DNA from: Saccharina japonica
Lineage: Eukaryota > Sar > Phaeophyceae > Laminariales > Laminariaceae
NCBI GenBank assembly: GCA_008828725.1
Contig: MEHQ01000460.1
Span: 419,814 to 483,813, forward strand
DNA length: 64,000 bases
Direction: 5' to 3'
Shown here: positions 38,079 through 48,533 of the stretch, piece after piece
Numbering within the stretch: position 1 is the first letter of the stretch
Layout of the letters: each line of letters opens with the position of its first letter
The notes under the pieces: generated by a model
Database searches by the model: none
Told to the model about the DNA's origin: nothing
The model's input: the letters and a program-made list of their open reading frames with translations, nothing else
Translations under genes and position numbers: made by a program

Positions 38079-38505
38079 GCGGTCCGCATAAAAGTTAGAC
38101 CTGTTTTTTTTTTATTCTGCCGATACCTTTACTGAAAGAACGAAGGCAACAAATCACACGCCGTTTGTGTCCAACGGTGCCGTGAGTAAAAATGAAAATT
38201 CACGTTTGCGTCTTTTTTTTTCCGTGTCTTTTTTGTTTAGTATTCACCTTTGAAGGCAGATTTCGCATGGGATTCCAAATGGCCCATTTTCAATACACTT
38301 ATTTCCCGAAGGCTAGGGAAATCACATTCTAGACAAGATATTCAAAATGTGAACACGGAGAATTGTGGTGATAGGCTATACGATCATCATGCAACTTGTT
38401 GTGGTGAAAAATATTCATTTTTGATGGCGCTGAAAAAAAATCCGTTTCTGGGTTTTTTCCTTACTGGCAGTAAAAAAACAGGTCTAACTTTTATGCGGAC
38501 CCCTG
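38079..38505. mobile_element. Mariner-like MITE (427 bp)
   Basis: Inverted ends share GGTCCGCATAAAAGTTAGAC followed by CTGTTTTTT. The right end is ACTTTTATGCGGACCCCTG. TA dinucleotides flank both sides (38077-38078 and 38506-38507). TA targets with CAGGGG-starting ends fit Tc1/mariner. The interior has no intact transposase; an open stretch at 38250-38500 may be residual. Confidence 0.78.
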
Positions 38506-38513
38506 TAGTATTT

Positions 38514-38872
38514 CTGTTGTTGTTGTTGTTGTTGTCTTCACATTAAACCCGTTCTTTCTACTCAACCACATCAGTACACCTAGTGCCTGTCCTGATTCCC
38601 AATCCTAGAGAGATACAAATTATGTGGTCACAGACTGTGAAACAGAGAAAAACCAAAACAAAATAAACGCAAATTAATGGGTAAAGCAAGTGAGATGCGT
38701 AACGTACCGGGTACGAGAACACAGCGACACGAGCCGAACCAAAAAATAAGAACAAAAAAGACAAATAAAAAACAAATTCTGAAATGAAACAGAATACAAA
38801 TGACGCAGGGAGACAGAAGCGCCCCTAGGCGAAAAGCACACGTGCCCAAGAGGAACAGATAACTGCTGCACG
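38514..38872 (-). mobile_element. SINE H, full-length copy
   Basis: On the minus strand: 5' CAGCAGTTATCTGTTCCTCT, then TCTCGTACCCGGTACGTTAC, CTGTGACCACATAATTTG, a GATGTGGTTGAGTAGAAAG block, and a tail TTTAATGTGAAGACAACAAC continuing as (AAC)n. The tail matches the end of LINE-CAA. Confidence 0.85.
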
Positions 38873-39335
38873 GGCGAGGCAACACGGAAAAAAAAATGTC
38901 GAATCGATTAATGGTGTTTTCAGGTTAGACAAAAACAAAACCCCGGATATCATCTAATGACTGCATGGCCCATCGTGTTAGGCAATGTGGTATCCATGAA
39001 TGCCCTATCCAATACCGGAATATTGACACAGCTGACTGGCGATAACACCATATCCAGCGACTATTACAGATGATACTGCTGTGATCCCGTTCAACTTGAC
39101 ATCTTCTGTTTCGCCGTCGATTGTTGCGCTAGACTCGCCTCAAAGTTTATACATCTGGGAAACAATATTGCCGAGGACCAACGCCCAAACGGGTAGGGTG
39201 GATCGTAAATGATCCGAGTCTGGCGGGAAGGCTTCTTGGCCTGGGTTTTTGTTAGTGGATGAGCTGCGGCAAGTTCCACACTACCTGGAGAGTTTACTCT
39301 TCGGGTGGCTATCCCCACCGCACCGGGCCCCTTCG
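38873..39335. other. Unassigned sequence
   Basis: An open stretch on the plus strand near 39080-39200 (reading TSSVSPSIVALDSPQSLYIW) looks protein-like but has no start, splice pair or recognised family. Possibly an old transposon remnant. Confidence 0.25.
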
Positions 39336-39520
39336 GGGGTCAGGTCGGGTCAACATGCTCAAGTTCCCGAAGGTCGTAGACAGCAAGGGCTGATACTTCC
39401 GAGGGAGCATGGAGTGAATTGACACACGACACGAAGTGCACGAAGTGAGACGTGGAAGTGTGGAGGGCGTAAGCTTTATTTTGACCCATCCGCCGGAGGA
39501 TAAAAAAATAAAAAATAAAC
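39336..39520 (+). mobile_element. Poly(A)-tailed retroposon N
   Basis: GAGGGAGCATGGAGTGAATT, GACGTGGAAGTGTGGAGGGC and CCCATCCGCCGGAGGAT plus an A-rich tail. It is shared in order with 48895-49020. Confidence 0.7.
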
Positions 39521-40086
39521 TTTGGTATCACTGAGGCTTGTCACATTCTTTCAGAACCACCCACTACTTGAGGAAGAATCGATGCGCGAAATACAAAAAG
39601 TGTCCATCCATGTTCTCCCCCATGTAAGTAAGTCGACAACAAGGGTCAAACACATAGCAACAGGCACATCCATCCATGGTAACCCTAAGCAGAGTCCATG
39701 TATGTACCGCTTTTTAAGGCAGGTGAAGTGGGATACTCACCCCGATGTCAGGAACGACCATATTATTATGAAATACCTTTTCCTGTGGCTACATCTATCA
39801 GTTGAAGTAGAGTAAAGATTATCCCTTGAAAAACATCTCCATGTTGAACCCATGACATAGCCGTATGTAGCCAAGCAGAGTAACCTCTAAAGTTTTTAAT
39901 CAATATGCGAACACCAACGGTTTCTACTGAAGCTACCATCCATAGCACAAGGGAAAACAAACAACGCGATCAACCAAAACCGACAAAGCAGGACAGGAAG
40001 GTTGAGTTACTCGTGGGCCAACGAACAAGCAAGACGCTATGTAGCGGCCAGAAAATACGCGATCACCCGGTCGCAAGCCCTGCTCC

Positions 40087-40356
40087 GATGCGTGCTACGG
40101 TGTATGGGGATGCTGTGCCGTTTTGTGGCTAAAACGTTTTCTTGGATGAAGGCGCTCCTTAACTGAAAATCGTTGGAATGTCCATTTTTTTTTCTGCAAT
40201 CAGTAGTTTTTAGTATTCCTAGGCCATGGGACGGTTTCTCTGGTTGCACTTTGATGTGTATCGAAAATCACGTTTTTACTTACTATTAGTATAGAGCTCC
40301 TCGAGTGAGGAGCCTAAAAAAAACACAATATGTGCACCTCTGCCGTGGCGTCCGTC
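40087..40356 (+). mobile_element. MITE family A copy 19
   Basis: Forward copy: GATGCGTGCTACGGTG start, internal GAGCTCCTCGAGTGAGGAGC palindrome, end CTCTGCCGTGGCGTCCGTC. Confidence 0.78.
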
Positions 40357-40495
40357 TCCCTCAACACATAGCTCAGCAGCGCGAACACTTCTCCCGTCAA
40401 GCAAGGGCGACGGGTTATTACCATCCGACGGTGAAACCGACCGGTGATTGACTCGGTGCACGTCTTCTACAGGCGAAAGTGTCTGCAGACGTAAC

Positions 40496-41065
40496 GACGC
40501 GTGCTAGACTACAATAAGGCGATATCATACCACTTTTGTTTTGTTTTTTACTTTTTTGTTTTCGTGGATAACGCCTCGCCATGACCCAAAACCATCGGAA
40601 GGCCATAAATGCTTGTGCTTTTTTATTTGTTGTACCCCATGCGATTTTTTTATGAGAATGCACCTTCATTATTTTTTAAGCTGAGTTTTTGGGTGACTTA
40701 CTATTAGTATAGAGACAGGCGCATGCATACTACGGTAGCCTGCATGCAGGTGCACCATGTTCTTGCCTTTTGGGGGTGGTGACTTGAAGAGCTCTGAATA
40801 CCTCACCCAAAAACTGATTTTTGAGAGAAATTAATATGCTACGCCCGATGAGCAATCGCCATGGCCTAAGCCAAGTACACAGTGAAGAATATTGAAACCC
40901 AATCAATGATAAAAATCCTGACAATTTTGGACTAAGGAGCCCAGTCATTCAGAAAATGTACCCGCTAAAAATGCTTTATTTTTTACTTCTTTCGGAGAAC
41001 GCGCCGACATTCAAGCGAGAAAAACCTCGGAAAAAATGTGGTGCACCTCCAACTTAGCGCGTGTC
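40496..41065 (+). mobile_element. MITE family A copy 20, carries A-21
   Basis: Diverged forward copy with end ACTTAGCGCGTGTC, split by a reverse copy. Confidence 0.72.
40718..41005 (-). mobile_element. MITE family A copy 21, nested in A-20
   Basis: Perfect GACA duplications lie at 40714-40717 and 41006-41009. Its left end has the CCTGCATGCAGG subfamily form. Confidence 0.82.
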
Positions 41066-41359
41066 TTAGCGTGTGTCTAAGCTCAGGTGCGCAGCACGAA
41101 AACGATAAGCGTGCGTCCAAGCGATCAATTTTGCAGCATCCCCGGGTTTATTAAGCCAACCAACACCGTGCCATTCACCTCGGGGGGGGGTAGATGTTGA
41201 GGAGCGGACTGCCGTGGTTGTCGCGCTTTGCACCTCTATCCATATTAGGTCAAACGTTCGGACCAAGTTTGGAAACAGGAAACAGGGTGCAGTAAGTATC
41301 GGTAAACGGTTGGTTTCTATGTATTTTTCGCTTTCCTCAGGGAGTTCGCGGCTCAGAAA

Positions 41360-41545
41360 GAAAGTTGTTCAAATTCTCACGGGTGGAGGCGTTTCGGGTA
41401 AGAGCGTTTCAAATACCGCGGGTCGGATCGGGCCGGGTCGAAAGTGTATTTAATCTCGCGGGAGGGGTCGGGTCATGCCGGGTCAAGAATGCTTCCACTA
41501 TCACGAGTCGGGTCAGGTTCAGTCGGGTCGGATCGAGGGGTGATG
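41360..41545 (+). repeat. GGGTCGGGTC-type degenerate array, short
   Basis: Words such as GCGGGTCGGATCGGGCCGGG and GGTTCAGTCGGGTCGGATCG recur with TTTCAAAT-like spacers. A larger array of the same word lies at 43390-43690. Confidence 0.75.
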
Positions 41546-41577
41546 AAAACAAATCACAAGGTCGCGGTAACTCATGA

Positions 41578-42097
41578 GACGTGTGCCATGTATGATAGAG
41601 GTAGCTCTTTTTGGCTGCAAATATTTCTGAAGGAGGATGTACAGTAGTAGCTCCTCCACCCAAACTTGTCGGGATTGCATTCTTCGATTGCAGTAATGAG
41701 TCATCCCACGGTAGGGGCGCAGCAGATTTTTCTGAGCTCCTCACATAAGGCGCTGAATATCTCACCCGAAACATGACTTCGGAAACATTCTTTCTCTCAA
41801 CCCGACTAAAAATTCCAGCGCGGTAGTCCGAAAACAAACATACCAGTAAAATAATCATAGTATCCGGTGGTTACTCACGTGAGGAGCTCAACCGGTCAGA
41901 ACATATTGGGCCAAAAAGTGGTACCCCTACCGTGGGCTTGCTCTAATGTTTGTTGTGTATTTAGGCAGTACCATTGTCTATCGGGCAGCACTTTTATTTT
42001 CCTCACAAACCGTTTTTTGACTCACTGTTAATGTAGAGCTCCTCAAGTGAGCAGTCTCAGAAAATTTAAACGGTGCACCTCTGCCGTGGCATGCGTC
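41578..42097 (+). mobile_element. MITE family A copy 22, carries B-2
   Basis: Perfect ATGA duplications lie at 41574-41577 and 42098-42101. A complete B element sits within it. Confidence 0.85.
41698..41943 (+). mobile_element. MITE family B copy 2, nested in A-22
   Basis: It starts GAGTCATCCCACGGTAGGGG and ends CCCCTACCGTGGGCTTGCTC. Perfect TAAT duplications lie at 41694-41697 and 41944-41947. Confidence 0.9.
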
Positions 42098-42302
42098 ATG
42101 AGTCATCAGGTCATGACCCGCGAGAAACGGGGACACCGAACCGACGCTTGGCGCCGGCATGACCCTCGGGTTTGTTTCGGCTGGCCCGCGCGTCGGACCC
42201 GCGCATCAGCTCCCTGGATATGGCACTTCCAAAAGTCCCCGCGTTTTGCCCAAAGGCTTATCTGGTGCTAACAATAATATTCGTTTGTTTGTTGTCGTAT
42301 TG

Positions 42303-42530
42303 TGTGCTACATGTTGTCTCCACATGATACGTTTCCTTATGCCCAACTACACCAGGACACCCAGTGTACGTCCGGATTGCCTATTCTTGAGAGATATCAG
42401 TTAGAGGCAGAGGAAAAAGCAAAGCAATATCAACCGCAATTTAGTGGGCTGAGGACGTAAAATGCCAACAACGTACCGGGTACGAAAACACAACCAACCG
42501 CACAAGCTAGACCACTAAATAGCCACAAAC
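42303..42530 (-). mobile_element. SINE H fragment
   Basis: Reverse copy with GTTGTCTCCACATGATACG, ACACCCAGTGTACGTCCGGA and CAACGTACCGGGTACGAAAA. Confidence 0.65.
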
Positions 42531-42606
42531 CGAGTTTAAACATTTTAAACAACGCCAGGTCCAAAAGGTATATGTATCCACGTCCGAACCCATACAAACC
42601 CACTAC

Positions 42607-42851
42607 GATGTGTCCACGGTAGGGGAGTAGCAGAATTTTCTGAGCTCATCACATGAGGAGCTCAATATCTCACCCGAAACACGACTTCGGAGACATTCGT
42701 TCGCGCAACCCGATCAAAACTCCCAATGCGGTAGTCCAAAACCAAACGTACCAGTAAAATAATATTAGTATCCGGTGGTTACTCAAGTGAGGAGCTCAGC
42801 TGGTCAGGAAATATTGAGCCAAAAAGTGATACCCCTGCCGTGGGATTGCTC
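42607..42851 (+). mobile_element. MITE family B copy 3 (uninterrupted)
   Basis: GTCCACGGTAGGGGAGTAGC start and CCCCTGCCGTGGGATTGCTC end. The middle reads AAAACCAAACGTACCAGT, the empty site for A-4. No clear flanking duplication. Confidence 0.8.
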
Positions 42852-42929
42852 GGTACACAGCTAGATAGGCCGAATATTTATGTGGGGTACAGAAAAAACA
42901 AATGATATACGCAATATGTTTATCGAAGT

Positions 42930-43288
42930 CCGCGTCCCCGGTGGAATGACAGGTGAATATCGCCACTGTTAAGAGTCAAGATCGTGGGTTCGAGCGCCCC
43001 CGAGTGCATACTCGTGCTCGTAGGGACTTTCTCTCGCAAAAAATATCTTGACTGCACAGCAGTAGCGGAAAGCGCGAGGAGAGCGTTAGATAGCAAAATT
43101 CGATGAAAATCGACGAGCGTTGGGAAGGCTGAACCCTCTGCGCGATAAACACCAAGGCAAGGACCGTAGTGGGGGAGGAGGGAGAGGAGCCTACTTTGTG
43201 ACCCCGGATTTGAGTTACGACTAGGAAGGGAGAGAGACAGAGTTGGGAAGATACTAAATGGGATGGGGAAAAAAAAGTAAAAAAAGTA
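42930..43288 (+). mobile_element. SINE I copy 3
   Basis: GCGTCCCCGGTGGAATGACA head, GTGGGTTCGAGCGCCCCC (box B), GACGAGCGTTGGGAAGGCTG, GAGCCTACTTTGTGACCCC and an A-rich tail with GTAAAAAAAGTA. Confidence 0.82.
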
Positions 43289-43389
43289 TGGATCCACGGG
43301 CCGGATCTGCGGGTCGAATCCGGCGGTCGAGATATATAGTTTCGCTGGTTGAGGCGAACCAACCCATGACGTGATCCGTATCTCACGGG

Positions 43390-43690
43390 TCGATCGAAAC
43401 CCAGCAGGTCGGGCGGGTTCGAGTCAGGAGGTGTTGAAAAATCTACGGGTAAGGTCGCGTCGGGTCAAGAGGTTGTAGAATCTCGCGGGTCGGGTCGGGT
43501 CAGAGGTCAGGACAGGTTTCCAAATGTCACGGGTCCGGTCAGGTCGGGTCGGGTCGGATCGGGTCGGGTCGGGTCGGGTCGGTTCGGGTCGGGGCGGGTC
43601 GGGTCGGGTCGGGTCAGGTGGCTTCCGAACTCTCGCTCCGGCCGGGTCGGTCAGCTCACCCGCCCCGACCCAACCTGACCCGTGTGTTGG
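43390..43690 (+). repeat. GGGTCGGGTC array
   Basis: Dense GGGTC/GGATC words, peaking at 43540-43615 where GGTCGGGTCGGGTCGGGTCG repeats. After 43660 the strand sense flips to CCCGACCC and CTGACCC. Confidence 0.9.
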
Positions 43691-43869
43691 ACCTGACCCG
43701 CGAACACTCCTGGGGTATTTTATGACATGTATTTTCGCTTTTGGTAGAGAAACCGAGGGGGTCAGCCATGCACTTATTTTCGGGGCGGGCCCAAAGTCTC
43801 TCCGAGGAGTACCCAGCTCAAATATCCGCTACGTTCTCCAAAACCGAGTAGATTATACAATCCGTTAGC

Positions 43870-44210
43870 AAGAATCCACAGATGCTCCGAGTATACTCCT
43901 CCGAGTATACTCGGAGTATCGAGTATTGTTCGTACTCCGAATACTGAGAGTATTAGAGTACTTTGCCTAAATACTCGGAGTACTTGGAGTATGAGCAGTA
44001 CTAAAGGCCCAAATACTCCGAGTACTGGGAGTATGAGCAGTATTTATACTCGAGTACAGGCAGGACTCGAAGTAAAAACATCTAAATTACTCGGAGTACT
44101 CCGAGTATCGAGAGTATTGGACACCGAAATTCTGCGAGTACACAAAGTACTTAGTACCCGAAGTATTTTTTTCTCGAGAATACTCTAACTATACTCCGAG
44201 GTAATGAGAG
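43870..44210 (+). repeat. ACTCCGAGTA word array, block 1
   Basis: Repeated GAGTAC, ACTCCGAGTA and TATACTCGGAGTAT words in both orientations with short spacers; many words are palindromic. No coding signal. Confidence 0.9.
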
Positions 44211-44319
44211 CACCTGTGCATTTGGAAATGTTATAAACGCCAGTCACATGCTCCCAGAACCTGGGGGGAATAACGGCCGAGTCTTTTTAATGATGCAAAG
44301 ATGGTTCTGACGTACTTCA

Positions 44320-44640
44320 CACTCCGAGTATACTCCGAGTATCGAGTACATTTCGTACTCCGAGTACTTAAGAGTAAAATAGAGTACTGGCGGCCTGAAT
44401 ACTGGAGTACTTGGAGTATGAGCACCCAAAAACTCGGAGTACAAGGAGTACCCGCAGTATCGGACCCCGAAATACTCCGAGTACAAGCAGTATCGAGAGT
44501 GTTTATACCCGAAACCCTCCGAGTACGAGCAGTATAATAATTCCGGAGTATCGAACCCCGAAATACTCCCGAGTACACGAAGTACCTGAAGTATTTTATC
44601 TCCAATACTCCTTACTTTACTCCAAGGTACTCGGAGCATC
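44320..44640 (+). repeat. ACTCCGAGTA word array, block 2
   Basis: Same words as block 1 (CACTCCGAGTATACTCCGAG at the start) and a similar order of segments such as TGGAGTACTTGGAGTATGAG. It is separated from block 1 by about 110 bp of ordinary sequence. Confidence 0.9.
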
Positions 44641-45282
44641 TATCTGTGCAAGAATCTTCTTGGGGAGAGTTTGTCTCGAAGACCACGGTGTGAGTAAATA
44701 CGTAGTAGGACAAAGTAGGAAGAAAATAATCGAAACCTGTCCGTCGTCCGAAAATAGGCCAATATGTGGATTTGAAGCTACTTTAGATTTGTTTTTCGAG
44801 ATTTTGGCTACGTAATAATAGTCCGCAAAAAATGAAATTGCGACGGCAGAGACATGTTTTTTTGTGCTGCGCACCCGCGTACCCTCTCTGAAATCGAGGA
44901 GTCCTTCCTAGCAGCGCATGGCCGACTCCGCGGCTTTGCAGACAGACGTAACACGTCTGTCTGCGATTGATTGAAAAGTAGAAATCGAATAACGAAACGA
45001 AACCGCGCAATAAACAGCCTCTAGACAGGATCCAACTTTTCGTGTGCCCGAATTCGGAAAACAAATTATTAACTCTAATAATTCCAGTGTGAAACAAATA
45101 AGTATCTTGAATTATGTACTCGTAGGCCCCCCAATAATACTATATCGGAAAAGTAGGGATCGAAAACATATCGCAAATAAATGTATTTTCAACTGTGCAA
45201 AGAAAGCCCCGTGTTGTCTCCGATCCGACACCGCTGGTCTTCATAATCGACGTACGAGTATGATGTGATATGTACATACATA

Positions 45283-45625
45283 TCAGCAGTTACCTGTTCC
45301 TCTTAGGCACGTGTGCTTTTCTTCTAGGGGCGATTCTGTCTCCCCGCGTCATTTGTATTATGTTTCATTTCAGATTTTTTTTTGTATTGTCTTTTGGTGC
45401 TTATTTTTTTGGTTTGGCTCGTGTCGTTGTGTTCTCGTACCCGGTACGTTAGCATCTCACTTGCTTTACCCATTCATTTGCGTTTATTTTGTTTTGGTTT
45501 TTCTCTGTTTCACAGTCTGTAACCACATAATTTGTATCTCTCTAGGATTAGGAATCAGGACAGACAGGCACTGGGTGTACTGATGATGTGGTTGAGTAGA
45601 AAGAACGGGTTTAATGTGGAGACAA
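45283..45625 (+). mobile_element. SINE H, full-length copy
   Basis: CAGCAGTTACCTGTTCCTCT head, TCTCGTACCCGGTACGTTAG, CTGTAACCACATAATTTG, GGTGTACTGATGATGTGGTT, and tail TTTAATGTGGAGACAACACA with a short CA run. Confidence 0.85.
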
Positions 45626-47156
45626 CACACACACATATCCGAGTGCGCAAGAAAAGGGGATTTTCAAAAGGGTACGCGTCCGTCCCTGCTTTAGGTCTCC
45701 TGTACTCGAGTTTCCGTGCGCAAACTTCTGGGGGAATTTGTGTACATATACGACGTATACGTGCGTGGGGTACTGTCTGTACTCGTACTGTATTTGCTTC
45801 CGGATTTGAATGACACGGCCGAGCGTTGGACAACCGATCCGGTTCAACTGGACGCCTGTGGCAGGTCTTATCTTGGCTGTGTTGGTAGGAATGGGCAGTA
45901 CGGCAGGTATTACGATACATAGTGCATGTAAAGTCCACAGGAGAGAGAGAGAGCGTGCGAGGCAAAAAAGGGACAAGGCGTTTTTGCCTCGCACCGGGAG
46001 CCCACCCTACTTGTTTTTACCATGTCTTGACCTGGAACCCACACATAAATAAAGCGTCAAGACTTATCATATATACGTGCATATAAAAGGGGGAAAGGGA
46101 AAAGGTGATCATGGGGGAAGTACATCATAAGATACTCTTAATATCAATCATACTGGTTGTACGTATTATATGATGTGTGCTCGTAGTTCGTCAGCGGTCG
46201 ACCCGCCAGGTCAGTCGGCATGCTAACGGACAGACAGAGCCAGTGAGTGAGTTGCCACGGCCGACCCTTGATTATGCAGTGCAGTAGTATATTGTCGGTA
46301 AGGGGCCAGGATGTGTCGTATGACCCCTCCGGTCACAGAGTGGGATACGGTTGCTGCGGGATCAGGTACCAAACGGGAGCACAGGTCAGGTGTAAATATG
46401 TGTGACGTATTTCGGTCCGAGTACAGCAGGATTCTACGGTACGTCCTACTGGGTGGTGTCGTTTACAGCACAGTAAGTAGTATTGGTACTGTAGTAAGAG
46501 AGCAGTTAGTTGCAGTTGCAGTATACTGCTGTACCTGTTGCCAGGGTACGCATTTATATGCCGGGCAGGGTGTGACGGCGTACTGCAGACACAACTGCAG
46601 ACATACGGAAATCTAGTGCTCGTAAAGAGCACGAAGCAGCACTCTGTACGTATGCGACATGATGGCACGAAGAAGTAGATATTGGAAAACGAGTCGCCTC
46701 TAGGGTACAGTATAGTGTTACTATCGTACAGCAGTACTATTCCTATTATTGTAAGCCAACACCCTTTCGGGCAACAGGGCATGTAGCATCTCGGACACCA
46801 TACGACTTGTACGTACATATGCACTGGCTTCACTTGTTGTCCATGCGCCTACGTACATCAATACTACTACTGTGTTGTGTGATACGCTCGTCGTAGGGAG
46901 AGTCGCCCAAGGATCGTTTCCCCTGTACGTACGCTTACTTCTTCCGGACACAGCAAAAGCAGCACTACTACTGTGCTCCATCCACTACCTCTGGTAGGCT
47001 CGTACGGTATCCCTGCTGCATGCTGTGCCGACAGCAACTGCCTACAGCTGAAACAGCAGAGGGGAAGCATCATCGGCAATTGGAAAGCACACGCACCCAC
47101 CTATATCTGAATCCCGCCGTTGGGAAAAGGACGATAGATACTCGTAGCTTTTCCTA
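45626..47156. other. Unassigned sequence rich in GTAC words
   Basis: Open frames on both strands without domains. Words such as CAGTACTGT and GTACGTAC are dense between 46140 and 47050. No repeat ends identified. Confidence 0.35.
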
Positions 47157-47381
47157 CTATTGGCCAGGTGTGTCTGGGAGAGCTGTCCTGCCTAAGCTCC
47201 TATAGGCTCTCTCCTTCGCGAGCTGGAAATACGTGTGTCTCCGGTGTCGCTGTGCTTCTTGCCAGAAGAAGCACCCCGACAGGTTGGCCGATTGATGGAT
47301 CTGTTGAACAGTTGAAATGGCAGATAAGACGCCGATGGTAGGTTCTTTGAACGAGTTCGAGCAACCAATCTTGGTCTTTGC
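47157..47381 (-). CDS. Possible terminal exon, unknown
   Basis: After an acceptor-like GATCTTCCAG, 74 codons run to a TAG at 47159-47157. The peptide (TIGVLSAISTVQQIHQSANL and QEAQRHRRHTYFQLAKERAY) is not repeat-like. No upstream partner exon was found. Confidence 0.22.
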   Translation of the reverse strand, partial: AKTKIGCSNSFKEPTIGVLSAISTVQQIHQSANLSGCFFWQEAQRHRRHTYFQLAKERAYRSLGRTALPDTPGQ

Positions 47382-47613
47382 CTGGAAGATCCTACGTGAA
47401 AACCAGGCCAAATAATTATTAATAACGGTTTTGGGCCGGTGGCGTCATAGCCCGTCCTAAAAAGTATTTAAACAACTTTAAAAACAACAGCTCAGAGCTG
47501 TGAGATCGAGGACGTCGAAACTCATCTTTGCTAGCTGGGTGTAATACGCTCGTAGCTGAGTGTGATACTTCGCTCGCGCACACTTATTACGGGTGTTGTG
47601 TGTCCTCATGCAG

Positions 47614-47746
47614 GATGCACATCCCGCATATGAGGGGGACACAATATGAGGCTGTAGAATTCAGGGAGCTTGTGTCTATATTTTTTGAAGAAAAAAAATG
47701 GTTTGCACGTAACTTTGCCACTAATATGACACACCTGGTAGTCTGA
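47614..47746 (+). CDS. Possible terminal exon, unknown
   Basis: The acceptor-like CCTCATGCAG is followed by an open frame ending RNFATNMTHLVV, a TGA at 47744-47746 and AATAAA at 47747. A polyadenylation-like signal straight after the stop is suggestive but could be chance. Confidence 0.2.
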
Positions 47747-47865
47747 AATAAACATACTGTATACTTACTTATTGTGATATTACTTGTATATGAACAAGCG
47801 TAAATCTCAATCTTGGTTGTAGGTAAAGTATGAGGATAACAAAATCTAAATTTTCGGGGGGCATG

Positions 47866-48015
47866 TTCATTTGCGTTTATTTTGTTTGGTTTTTCTCTGT
47901 TTCACGGTCTGTGACCACATAATTTGTATCTATCTGGGATTAGGAATCAGGACAGGCACTGGGTGTACTGATGTGGTTGAGTAGAAAGAACGGGTTTAAT
48001 GTGAAGACAACACAC
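47866..48015 (+). mobile_element. SINE H, 5'-truncated, running into a CA tract
   Basis: GGTCTGTGACCACATAATTT, CACTGGGTGTACTGATGTGG, then TTTAATGTGAAGACAACACA, immediately followed by 0.5 kb of CA repeats. Confidence 0.82.
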
Positions 48016-48042
48016 ACGCACACACACACACAGACACACACA

Positions 48043-48091
<49 letters not shown>

Positions 48092-48436
48092 CACACACAG
48101 CACACTAACACACACACACACACACACAACACAACACACACACACACACACAACACACACACACACAACACACACACACACACACAACACACACACGCAC
48201 ACACACACAACACACACAACACACACAGACACACACACACACCAACACACACCACACAACACACAACACACAACACACAACACACAACACACACAACACA
48301 AACACACAACACACACACAGACGCACACAATACAACACACACAACACACAACAACACAACACACAAGACATCACAACAAAACACAACACACAACACACAA
48401 CAACACACACAACAGCAAAAAAACACCACACCACAC

Positions 48437-48532
<96 letters not shown>
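48005..48532 (+). repeat. Long (CA)n / CAACA microsatellite
   Basis: About 530 bp of CA dinucleotides. The middle (48100-48430) is broken by AACAC, AGAC and ACC variants; the right 90 bp is a pure CA run. The Cys/Val reading frames on the other strand are artefacts of the repeat. Confidence 0.97.

Positions 48533-48533
<1 letters not shown>

Noticed and set aside
39522-39960. Small frames on both strands that look protein-like
   Set aside because: No start context, splice pair or family resemblance strong enough to call either.
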